Shown: in pieces, positions 5,197-11,261 of the stretch
Numbering within the stretch: position 1 is the first letter of the stretch
Layout: every line of letters starts with the position of its first letter
Made by a program: the position numbers and the translations under genes
Notes under the pieces: generated by a model
The model's database searches: none
What the model was told of the DNA's origin: nothing
What the model saw: only the letters and a program-made list of their open reading frames with translations
Assembly: GCA_015231815.1 (NCBI GenBank)
Contig: JADGAW010000052.1
Span: 1 to 11,261 of the forward strand
Length of the DNA stretch: 11,261 nucleotides
Source of the DNA: Nitrospinota bacterium
GTDB lineage: Bacteria > Nitrospinota_A > JADGAW01
Direction of reading: 5' to 3'

Positions 5197-6519
5197 TTAC
5201 TTTTTCTCCGGGGTTAAAATGCCCACAACTTTCTTTTCATTGACAAAATATTTCTTTGCAACCCGTTTAATATCCGCATTGGTAACTTTACGAATATTAT
5301 CAACAAATTTCGGAATATCGGTATAGCTCATGCCGACTGTTTCGTACCAGCCAATTTTCATTGCCTGATAGAAAATGGAGTCCTGAGCAAAGAGAAACTC
5401 TGCTTCCGCCTGATTTATGGCTTTTTGAAGCTCTCTTTTTGTTAGTCCGTCTTTTTTAATTTTGGTTAGTTCTTCTTCAAGAATTTTTTCATATTCATTA
5501 ATGTTTTTATCCGGTCTTAAACCGGCATAAACCGTGAAGAGTCCGGGGTCATAGCTAATAAAATCAAAACTGGCATCAACCGAAAGACACATTTCGTCTT
5601 TTCGCACTAACCTTTTATAAAGGCGGGAACTCATACCGGAACTCAGTGCTGTTGAAATAATGGAAAGCGCATAAGAATCCGGTGTATCCTGACTAACGGC
5701 ATGGTATGAGGTGAAAACATAGGGGATTTGTGCTTTATCTTTTAAATAAACACGTTTTTCACCGCTTTGTGCAGTTTCTTTATATCGCCTTCTTTCTTTT
5801 GTAAGTTCTTTTGAAGGAGGAATTTTGCCAAAATATTTTTCTACCAGTTTTTGTATATCTTTATGTTTGAAATCTCCAACCGCAACGCCAATGGCGTTAT
5901 TGGGAGCGTAAAATTTCTTATAGTGACTTTTTATTGCAGTGATATTGTAGTTTTGAATATCGTCCATCCATCCAATAATTGGCCAATGATAGGGATGTTG
6001 TTGGTATGCTGCTGCTTCCATAAGCTCATGGAGCTTTGAGGATGGGTTGTCATCAGTTCTGAGTCTTCTCTCTTCAGCAACAACGTCACGCTCAAGAAGA
6101 AATTCCTTCTCATTTAAGAGAAGGTTTTGCATTCTGTCAGCTTCAAGTTCAATTTCCAGTTGAATACGGTCACTGGAGAGTGAGGCAAAATATGCGGTGT
6201 AATCCTTTGAGGTAAAAGCGTTTTCATTTCCTCCGTTCAGGGCGATAAGCCGGGAGTATTCACCTTTACCGAACTTTTTTGTTCCTTTGAACATCAAATG
6301 CTCCAGCATATGAGACATTCCGGTTTTTCCAAACTCTTCATCCTTTGAACCAACCTTGTACCATACCTGAAATGTGGCAATTGGACTTCTATGATCTTCA
6401 ACGGTAATGAGCTCAAAACCGTTTTTTAACGTTACTTTCTTTATGGTATTCTCCTCCGCTGCGGAAAGTGTTACAGGGTTGATAATAAGCGCCAATAACA
6501 AATAAAAAAGATACTTCAT
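5197..6519 (-). CDS. Exported M16 zinc metallopeptidase, catalytic subunit
   Basis: A 440-residue M16B (insulinase/PqqL-like) peptidase with a short signal peptide (YLFYLLLALIINPVTLSA, cleavage near SAA, residue 20). The zinc motif HMLEH lies at residues 70-74 and the distal glutamate is in VVAEERR about 75 residues on, fitting HXXEH-X74-76-E. NGGNENAFTSKDYTAYF, the segment typical of this family, follows the zinc motif. In the C-terminal half SSRLYKRLVRKDEMCLSV holds the Arg region but not the Tyr of the R/Y pair, which the neighbouring subunit supplies. I start at the ATG at 6519; a TTG directly before it (6522) would add one residue. A TGn-extended -10 lies about 30 bases upstream, so this gene starts the two-gene unit. 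Confidence 0.94.
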   Translation of the reverse strand: MKYLFYLLLALIINPVTLSAAEENTIKKVTLKNGFELITVEDHRSPIATFQVWYKVGSKDEEFGKTGMSHMLEHLMFKGTKKFGKGEYSRLIALNGGNENAFTSKDYTAYFASLSSDRIQLEIELEADRMQNLLLNEKEFLLERDVVAEERRLRTDDNPSSKLHELMEAAAYQQHPYHWPIIGWMDDIQNYNITAIKSHYKKFYAPNNAIGVAVGDFKHKDIQKLVEKYFGKIPPSKELTKERRRYKETAQSGEKRVYLKDKAQIPYVFTSYHAVSQDTPDSYALSIISTALSSGMSSRLYKRLVRKDEMCLSVDASFDFISYDPGLFTVYAGLRPDKNINEYEKILEEELTKIKKDGLTKRELQKAINQAEAEFLFAQDSIFYQAMKIGWYETVGMSYTDIPKFVDNIRKVTNADIKRVAKKYFVNEKKVVGILTPEKK

Positions 6520-6546
6520 CAACCGAGATTTGTTTAAAGGGATAGG

Positions 6547-6555
6547 ATTATAGCA
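6547..6555 (-). promoter_or_regulatory. Extended -10 promoter for the M16 peptidase pair
   Basis: On the minus strand TGCTATAAT is a perfect TATAAT with the TGn extension. No convincing -35 is found 16-18 bases upstream, which is common for extended -10 promoters. The expected start near 6540 leaves a leader of about 20 bases to the ATG at 6519. It separates the M16 pair from pcm, which ends at 6617. Confidence 0.6.
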
Positions 6556-6616
6556 AAGTTTTTATGAACAGTACTCTTTTGATTAACTTTTCTTGTGAGA
6601 TGAATTCTTCCTTTAT

Positions 6617-7279
6617 TTATTCCTTCCAACCATATTCTCCTACAAGTTTTACAAATTGGCAGCCAATTGAGTTTGTTTCGTTAAGGTAATCGCCATTTTT
6701 TGTGTAAACCTTCATTATTTGGGAACTTTCATCACCGATGGGAATAACAATCTTGCCGCCATCCATAAGTTGTTGGGAGAGCGACTCTGGAAGAACAGGT
6801 GATGCAGCAGTTACCATTATCTTGTTGAAGGGGGCAAACTCTTTCCATCCATAGGTTCCGTCATAACTTCGGGAGGCAATATTGTGATATCCCAACTGGT
6901 CGAATAACTTTCTCACTTTTGTTGCCAACGACCTATGTCGCTCAACAGTAAAAACTTTTTTTGCCAGAGTTGCAAGAATTGCCGTTTGGTAACCGGAACC
7001 AGTGCCAATTTCGAGAACTTTATCTGTAGGTTCAACTTCCAAAAGCTCCGTCATTAAAGCAACAATATAGGGTTGTGAAATTGTTTGGCTTTCATCAATA
7101 GGCAAAGGACAATCGTCGTAAGCTCTTTCTTTAAGGAAATCAGATACAAAGGAGTGCCGGGGAACATCTCTCATTGCTTTTATCACTGTTGGTGCATGAA
7201 TTTTACGAGCGATAATTTGTTCATCGACCATTTTATTTCTGAGTTTTTCGAGCCTGAGGCTATCGCCGGCATACATCAT
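6617..7279 (-). CDS. pcm: Protein-L-isoaspartate O-methyltransferase
   Basis: A 220-residue Pcm, which transfers methyl from S-adenosylmethionine to isoaspartyl residues in aged proteins, starting their repair. Visible landmarks are the RHSFV segment (41-45), SQTISQP (64-70), the SAM-binding VLEIGTGSGYQTA (88-100), VFTVERH (109-115), and a DGTYGW loop followed by FNKIMVTAASP. The length is typical. Two ATG codons stand in tandem at 7279 and 7276; AAGGAG at 7285-7290 is 5 and 8 bases ahead of them, so the second may be preferred. The first ATG overlaps the coaBC stop (ATGA), so translation is probably coupled. No signal peptide, so the enzyme is cytoplasmic. Confidence 0.96.
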   Translation of the reverse strand: MMYAGDSLRLEKLRNKMVDEQIIARKIHAPTVIKAMRDVPRHSFVSDFLKERAYDDCPLPIDESQTISQPYIVALMTELLEVEPTDKVLEIGTGSGYQTAILATLAKKVFTVERHRSLATKVRKLFDQLGYHNIASRSYDGTYGWKEFAPFNKIMVTAASPVLPESLSQQLMDGGKIVIPIGDESSQIMKVYTKNGDYLNETNSIGCQFVKLVGEYGWKE

Positions 7280-8469
7280 GTCAGCTCCTTTTCGATTGAA
7301 TTCATTATTATTTCTGCAAGTTTTTCTTTACTGCATCGTTTTGTGGTTTCTTTCTTCTTCCTGTTGTTTATTATGAGTAATTCGTTTTCATCTGTTCCGA
7401 AGGGGGTTGATTCTGGGGAAATTAAATTTGCACAGACCATGTTCAATCCTTTTTTGGCGATTTTTTTCTCTGCGTTTTTCTCAAGTTCTTCTGTTTCGGC
7501 ACAAAAACCCACAATAAAGAGTTTGGGATATTTTTTTCTGATTTTTGCAGTTATATCAGAGTTCTTTTCAAATTGAAGGGAAATAAACTGTTCATCATTT
7601 TTTTTAATTTTTTTGCTGCTGGGCTTTACCGGAGAATAATCTCCAATAGCTGCAGACATAATTAATATATCAGCTTTTTTTGTCTCTTTAAGAACCGCTT
7701 TCTCCATTTCATGAAAGGTTTTCACGCTGGTATAGTTTAGAGATAAAGGAACATGCTCCTTGAGGTTACCACCTATGAGGGAAACATCATATCCTCTCAT
7801 ATATGCGTTTTTGGCAAGTTCAATTCCCGTTTTTCCTGAAGCATCATTTGAGATATAACGAATGGGGTCAATGTATTCCTTTGTTGAACCGGTAACAATG
7901 ACCAGTTTTTTATTATTTTTTTTCTTCTCATGAAAAAAGATTGCAACTTTTTCAAGAATTTCCTGAATTTCAATCATTCGGCCTTCACCACTTCCACATG
8001 CGAGCTTTCCTTTATCTGGTCCCCAAAACTCAACACCTCTTTTCTGTAACGTCTTTACATTGTTTTCTGTTGCAGGATGTTGCCACATATTGTTGTTCAT
8101 TGCGGGAACGATAATTGTCTTAAGCTCCTTTTTACGGGCGAGATAGAGTGTTGTGAGAAAGTTGTCTGCAATACCATGACTGAATTTTGCAATACTGTTT
8201 GCCGTAGCTGCCGTTACCAGTAAAAGGTCTGCGTTATTGGCAAGCTCTACATGTTTTACCGTCGTTTCCCCTGAAGAAAACATATCAATTATTGGCTCAT
8301 TTTCTGTGAAAATCTGGTAGGGAAGTTTTGCTGTAAACTCTAGTGCTGAAGGGGTGAGAACAACGGTAACATTAAAATTATTTTCAACCAGCCTTCTTGA
8401 AAGTTCGATTGTTTTATATGCAGCTATGCTTCCACAAACGGCAAGAATTATTTTCTTTTTTGATGGCAT
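7276..8469 (-). CDS. coaBC: Bifunctional phosphopantothenoylcysteine synthetase/decarboxylase CoaBC
   Basis: A complete 397-residue CoaBC (Dfp), catalysing two steps of coenzyme A synthesis: joining cysteine to phosphopantothenate (CTP-dependent) and decarboxylating the product. The CoaC half has CGSIAAYK (12-19), the catalytic His in VKHVELA (H73), PAMNNNMW (122-129) and the active-site Cys in LACGSGEGRM (C158). The CoaB half begins near 188 with VTGSTKEYIDPIRYISNDASGK, then SAAIGDYSP (272-280), the Lys-rich KKIKK (286-290), FCAETE and CANLIS. It overlaps pcm by four bases. The usual rpoZ between gmk and coaBC is missing; 71 bases separate coaBC from the end of gmk. A candidate promoter lies there, so coaBC-pcm may be transcribed apart from pdxJ-gmk. 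Confidence 0.97.
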   Translation of the reverse strand: MPSKKKIILAVCGSIAAYKTIELSRRLVENNFNVTVVLTPSALEFTAKLPYQIFTENEPIIDMFSSGETTVKHVELANNADLLLVTAATANSIAKFSHGIADNFLTTLYLARKKELKTIIVPAMNNNMWQHPATENNVKTLQKRGVEFWGPDKGKLACGSGEGRMIEIQEILEKVAIFFHEKKKNNKKLVIVTGSTKEYIDPIRYISNDASGKTGIELAKNAYMRGYDVSLIGGNLKEHVPLSLNYTSVKTFHEMEKAVLKETKKADILIMSAAIGDYSPVKPSSKKIKKNDEQFISLQFEKNSDITAKIRKKYPKLFIVGFCAETEELEKNAEKKIAKKGLNMVCANLISPESTPFGTDENELLIINNRKKKETTKRCSKEKLAEIIMNSIEKELT

Positions 8470-8487
8470 CTTTTTGGCAGGGCGATT

Positions 8488-8515
8488 ATTATTAGTAACA
8501 TTTTGAGAGTTTCAA
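8488..8515 (-). promoter_or_regulatory. Candidate promoter for coaBC-pcm
   Basis: On the minus strand TTGAAA (8510-8515) and AATAAT (8488-8493) are 16 bases apart, each one base off consensus. They lie in the 71-base gap between gmk and coaBC, ending about 18 bases before the coaBC ATG. The DNA is AT-rich, so a chance match is possible. Confidence 0.4.
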
Positions 8516-8540
8516 GTAATACTTTGCAACTCAATGAGGG

Positions 8541-9158
8541 TTAGAGTCTTTCCTTCAACATGTCCTGGATTTTCTTTTCTTTCCTGTTTCTTTTAAGTCG
8601 TTCAGCATAAATAATAGCCTTGATTTCTTCAACAGCCTTTTCAAGAATATCGTTTTCAATGATGTAATCAAAATCATCGGCATGTTGCAGTTCCATTCTG
8701 GCTGTTTCCAGTCGAATTTCAAGTTCTTCTACCCGACTGTCTTTACTCCCTTTAATTCGATTTACCAACCGGTCAATTGAAGGGGGAATAAGAAAAATCG
8801 TTACGGTATCTTCCGGAAACTCTTTTTTAAGGGATACTGCCCCCCGGTAGTCAATAATTAAAAGCACGTCACTTGTTTTGGATAAATCAGAAATACTGGT
8901 TTTAGATGTTCCGTAAAGACTTGAATGAACTTTTTCCCATTCAATGAATTCCTTTTCAGTTACTAATATCTGAAATTCTTCCATTGAAACAAAAAAGTAA
9001 TCATGTCCATCAACTTCTCCCTCCCTTTTTTCCCGGGTAGTATGAGAAATCGAACGGACAATTTCCGACACTTCCTTCAGAAGAATGTTTCCAATGGTTG
9101 TTTTCCCACATCCTGAAGGAGCAGAAAGGACAAAATAAACACCCTTACTTTTTTTCAT
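8541..9158 (-). CDS. gmk: Guanylate kinase
   Basis: A 205-residue guanylate kinase (GMP + ATP to GDP + ADP). It has the P-loop APSGCGKTT (13-21), the GMP-binding ISHTTREKREGEVDGHDYFFV (37-57), and FIEWEKVHSSLYGTSK (71-86). IIDYRGA (101-107) stands where the family usually has D-x-Q-G-A, so Gln is replaced by Arg. The lid region SKDSRVEELEIRLETAR and the closing FDYIIEND are present. The ATG overlaps the stop of pdxJ as ATGA and has no own Shine-Dalgarno, so translation probably depends on pdxJ. The C-terminus carries a Lys/Arg-rich tail (RLKRNRKEKK). Confidence 0.96.
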   Translation of the reverse strand: MKKSKGVYFVLSAPSGCGKTTIGNILLKEVSEIVRSISHTTREKREGEVDGHDYFFVSMEEFQILVTEKEFIEWEKVHSSLYGTSKTSISDLSKTSDVLLIIDYRGAVSLKKEFPEDTVTIFLIPPSIDRLVNRIKGSKDSRVEELEIRLETARMELQHADDFDYIIENDILEKAVEEIKAIIYAERLKRNRKEKKIQDMLKERL

Positions 9159-9874
9159 CTGTTTTTTATTAAATCGTTCATTCTTTTTACTGACTGGAAA
9201 AAACCAAGATAAACAGCATCAGAAACCAAGCTGTGCCCGATATTATATTCTTCGATTTCCTTAATCTCCAGTAGAGGAAGAATATTCTCTGTGTTTAGAC
9301 CGTGTCCCGCATAGAGTTCCAGACCTTCCATAACCGCAAAGGTACACCCTGTTTTAATCTTTTCCAGTTGTAATTCCCTTTCTTCCTGACTTTTGGCATC
9401 AGAATAACTTCCCGTATTAATTTCAATTGCGTTTGCACCAAGTTGTTTTGAAAGTTTTATATATTTTTCAACCGGGTCAATGAAGTAACTAACCTTAATA
9501 CCTTCACTTTGTAAACGTTTGGTATATTTTTCTAAAAGGTTCTGATTTTCGTCTATCTTGAGTCCACCCTCAGTAGTGAGTTCTTCTCTTTTTTCGGGTA
9601 CAAGGCTTACTTGAGCTGGTTTGAGGTTAATTGCGATATTTACCATCTCTTCAACCGCTGCCATTTCCATGTTGAGGCGTGTCGTACATTTTTCTTTAAA
9701 ACGGCTGAGATCACTGTCCTGTATATGCCTTCTGTCTTCTCTTAAATGAAAGGTAATTCCCTCTGCTCCGGCTTCTTCTGCAATAGTTGCTGCCTTTACA
9801 GGGTCAGGATAATCAATTAATCGTGCCTGCCTTAAGGTTGCAACATGATCAACATTTACCGATAAAATAGTCAT
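9155..9874 (-). CDS. pdxJ: Pyridoxine 5'-phosphate synthase PdxJ
   Basis: PdxJ condenses 1-deoxyxylulose-5-phosphate with 3-amino-2-oxopropyl phosphate in the DXP-dependent vitamin B6 route. The family signature is complete: SVNVDHVATLRQAR at the N-terminus, GITFHLREDRRHI (39-51), the NMEMA strand, VPEKREELTTEGGL, AIEINTGSYSDA, YAGHGLN and IGHSLVSDAV at the phosphate site. I take the ATG at 9874 (239 residues) because MTILSVNVDH matches the family's usual N-terminus and a GAGAAAG precedes it. An ATG at 9898 would add eight residues, has no Shine-Dalgarno, and would lie only about 8 bases from the predicted transcription start. It is the first gene of the unit and overlaps gmk by four bases. 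Confidence 0.96.
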   Translation of the reverse strand: MTILSVNVDHVATLRQARLIDYPDPVKAATIAEEAGAEGITFHLREDRRHIQDSDLSRFKEKCTTRLNMEMAAVEEMVNIAINLKPAQVSLVPEKREELTTEGGLKIDENQNLLEKYTKRLQSEGIKVSYFIDPVEKYIKLSKQLGANAIEINTGSYSDAKSQEERELQLEKIKTGCTFAVMEGLELYAGHGLNTENILPLLEIKEIEEYNIGHSLVSDAVYLGFFQSVKRMNDLIKNR

Positions 9875-9912
9875 TATTTCTTTCTCGTGGTTAATCATAA
9901 AGTGAGTGATAC

Positions 9913-9918
9913 ATTATA
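9913..9918 (-). promoter_or_regulatory. -10 element of the pdxJ-gmk promoter
   Basis: A perfect TATAAT on the minus strand. The sequence 16-18 bases upstream (around TTCGTGT) is a poor -35, so the assignment rests on the -10 and its position. A start near 9906 gives a leader of about 30 bases to the ATG at 9874, which supports that start codon over the one at 9898. Confidence 0.5.
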
Positions 9919-9970
9919 AATAGAGTCTCCTTAAAACACGAACGATTTCTCTTCTTTTAGTGGAAAAATT

Positions 9971-10000
9971 TTGAAATAATTCTGAATTTTTTAATAAAAT
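9971..10000 (+). promoter_or_regulatory. Candidate promoter for rpoN
   Basis: TTGAAA (9971-9976) and TAAAAT (9995-10000) are 18 bases apart on the plus strand, in the divergent spacer between pdxJ and rpoN. It would leave a leader of about 100 bases. A second TAAAAT at 10073-10078 lies closer to the rpoN start but has only a poor -35. The region is very AT-rich, so either may be fortuitous. No sigma-54-type GG/GC site is visible. Confidence 0.35.
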
Positions 10001-10108
10001 ATTTACTTTTCAAGGTGTGAGTATTTTCTAAAATCGATTAAAAGTTTTCTGATTTAAATTTATGTAATACAGTAAAATAGAAAAATCGTTAAACCCAAGA
10101 AATCAATT

Positions 10109-11261
10109 ATGGCTTTTGAACAAAGACTTTCCCAGAGCTTAAAGTTATCCCAGAAATTGGTGATGACTCCCCAACTTCAGTTGGCAATAAAACTGTTGCC
10201 GATGAATTTAATGCAGATCAAGGAAGCAATTAACAATGAACTTGCTGAAAACCCTATGCTGGAAGAAGTTGATGAAGCAGCAGATACTGAAAAGTCCTTG
10301 CAAAATGTCACCATGGAAGAAGATTTCACCCCAAACAATAAAAATGATGGTGATATTGAGCTTGAGGATTTTATTCAATCAAAGCTGGATGACGGAGATC
10401 ACCTTGATGGAAACGATTCCTTCAATGAACTGAGTGATTTTCCTCAAGCTGACAACATAAAAGGTAAAAAAGAAGAGGAAATTCAGGACTTTCCACAGAT
10501 TTCAAACGACTATAAGATAGATAATCGTGCTGCTCCGATGGAAGACGAGTTTGAGCGTCCCATAGCCTACATGGAAACATTGCAGGACCATCTTCTTGAG
10601 CAATTAACCATGATGTCAAAAGATGAAATTACCAAGGACATTGGAACAGAAATTATTGGAGAAATTAATGATGAGGGTTACCTCGAAACTCCTTTGGAAG
10701 AAATAACAGAAAGAATTAATCAGCCTCCAGGAAAGGTTTTGAATGTATTAAAGTTAATACAAACCTTCGACCCCTCAGGTATTGGAGCTCGGAATTTGCA
10801 AGAATGTTTTCTGTTGCAACTGGAACCATATCACGATATGGCAGAGTTGGCAAGTGTTCTTATCAGTAATTACCTTGAGGAACTTTCTCCGAAAAATCTG
10901 AAAAAGTTGGCTTCTACCTTGGAATGCGATATGGACGAAATTGTTGAGGCTTTCAATTTAATTAAGTCCCTCGACCCCAAGCCCGGGTTAAGCTATTCAG
11001 CGGAAAATATTGATTATATTACTCCAGAGGTAACCGTGGTAAGAAACCAGGATGATTTTGTTGTTTATTTAAATAACGATGACTTACCCTTTCTTGGTGT
11101 TTCTGATAACTATAACGGTGTTCTTGAGAGCAAATCTGCCACAAAACTTGAGAAGGAGTTTTTACAGGAAAAAAGAAAAGAGGCAAGTTGGTTTATTAAA
11201 TGTATTGAGCAGAGAAAAAACACTGTTCTCATGGTTGCCCAAAGCATTGTTGATTATCAAA
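10109..11261 (+). CDS. rpoN: RNA polymerase sigma-54 factor RpoN (3' partial)
   Basis: An open frame of 384 codons from the ATG at 10109 to the window edge. Region I is clear: LSQSLKLSQKLVMTPQLQLA and IKLLPMNLMQIKEAINNELAENPMLEE (residues 7-53), the Gln/Leu-rich activator-responsive part. An acidic, low-complexity region II spans about 54-150 and is rather long. The core-binding region follows, with LQDHLLEQL (158-166), DEGYLETPLEEI, TFDPSGIGARNLQECFLLQL (219-238), SLDPKPG (287-293) and ASWFIKCIEQRKNTVL.VAQSIVDYQ at the edge. The DNA-binding HTH and the RpoN box lie beyond the window. RpoN serves -24/-12 promoters with AAA+ activators. It is transcribed divergently from pdxJ; the ATG has only a weak purine-rich stretch (AAGAAA) ahead of it. 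Confidence 0.97.
   Translation, partial: MAFEQRLSQSLKLSQKLVMTPQLQLAIKLLPMNLMQIKEAINNELAENPMLEEVDEAADTEKSLQNVTMEEDFTPNNKNDGDIELEDFIQSKLDDGDHLDGNDSFNELSDFPQADNIKGKKEEEIQDFPQISNDYKIDNRAAPMEDEFERPIAYMETLQDHLLEQLTMMSKDEITKDIGTEIIGEINDEGYLETPLEEITERINQPPGKVLNVLKLIQTFDPSGIGARNLQECFLLQLEPYHDMAELASVLISNYLEELSPKNLKKLASTLECDMDEIVEAFNLIKSLDPKPGLSYSAENIDYITPEVTVVRNQDDFVVYLNNDDLPFLGVSDNYNGVLESKSATKLEKEFLQEKRKEASWFIKCIEQRKNTVLMVAQSIVDYQ

Noticed and set aside
7085..7576. Plus-strand open frame of 163 codons across pcm and coaBC
   Set aside because: Phe/Ser-rich translation without motifs, antisense to two genes with complete catalytic signatures.
9875..9898. Upstream ATG start for pdxJ
   Set aside because: No Shine-Dalgarno, very close to the predicted transcription start, and PdxJ proteins normally begin just before the SVN-DH motif.
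1..11261. CRISPR arrays, tRNA or rRNA genes, insertion sequences, integrase
   Set aside because: No regularly spaced repeats, no cloverleaf or rRNA-like stretch, and no transposase or recombinase motifs were seen in any frame.

Overview
The window is AT-rich, gene-dense bacterial chromosome, probably from a Gram-negative bacterium. It encodes PdxJ (DXP-dependent vitamin B6 synthesis), sigma-54, QueC, and three proteins with signal peptides. The gene mix fits a proteobacterium or a Desulfobacterota/SAR324-like lineage, but that placement is inference and no single gene fixes it.

Layout. Positions 1-2498 (+) form a tight four-gene run: a GlmU-type sugar-nucleotidyltransferase lacking the acyltransferase half (5' end outside the window), a tandem-CBS protein, an exported SYLF/Ysc84 protein, and queC (queuosine/7-deazaguanine precursor synthesis). 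Positions 2499-3797 are an accessory patch. It holds an intact minus-strand MNT nucleotidyltransferase/HEPN pair and the debris of a second toxin-antitoxin module: the first dozen codons of a Phd-type antitoxin and the last ~30 codons of a PIN (VapC-like) toxin. A promoter, a perfect inverted repeat and a Shine-Dalgarno sequence still stand in front of that debris. The patch ends with a second copy of the end of queC, so it lies between two diverged copies of the queC 3' end.

Positions 3798-9874 (-) carry housekeeping genes. Read in transcription order they are pdxJ-gmk (ATGA overlap), coaBC-pcm (ATGA overlap), then an exported M16 zinc-peptidase pair. In the M16 pair one subunit keeps the HXXEH zinc site and the other keeps the R/Y pair. 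Candidate promoters lie ahead of pdxJ, coaBC and the M16 pair. Divergently from pdxJ, at 10109, begins rpoN (sigma-54), which runs off the right edge after 384 codons.

The core genes supply cofactors (PLP, CoA), GDP, a tRNA-modification precursor, protein repair and envelope proteolysis, and no single pathway links them. The most unusual region is the accessory patch downstream of queC. It looks like a small defence/toxin-antitoxin island with a decayed older module inside it, bounded by gene-end repeats. No integrase, transposase, tRNA, rRNA or CRISPR array is visible.
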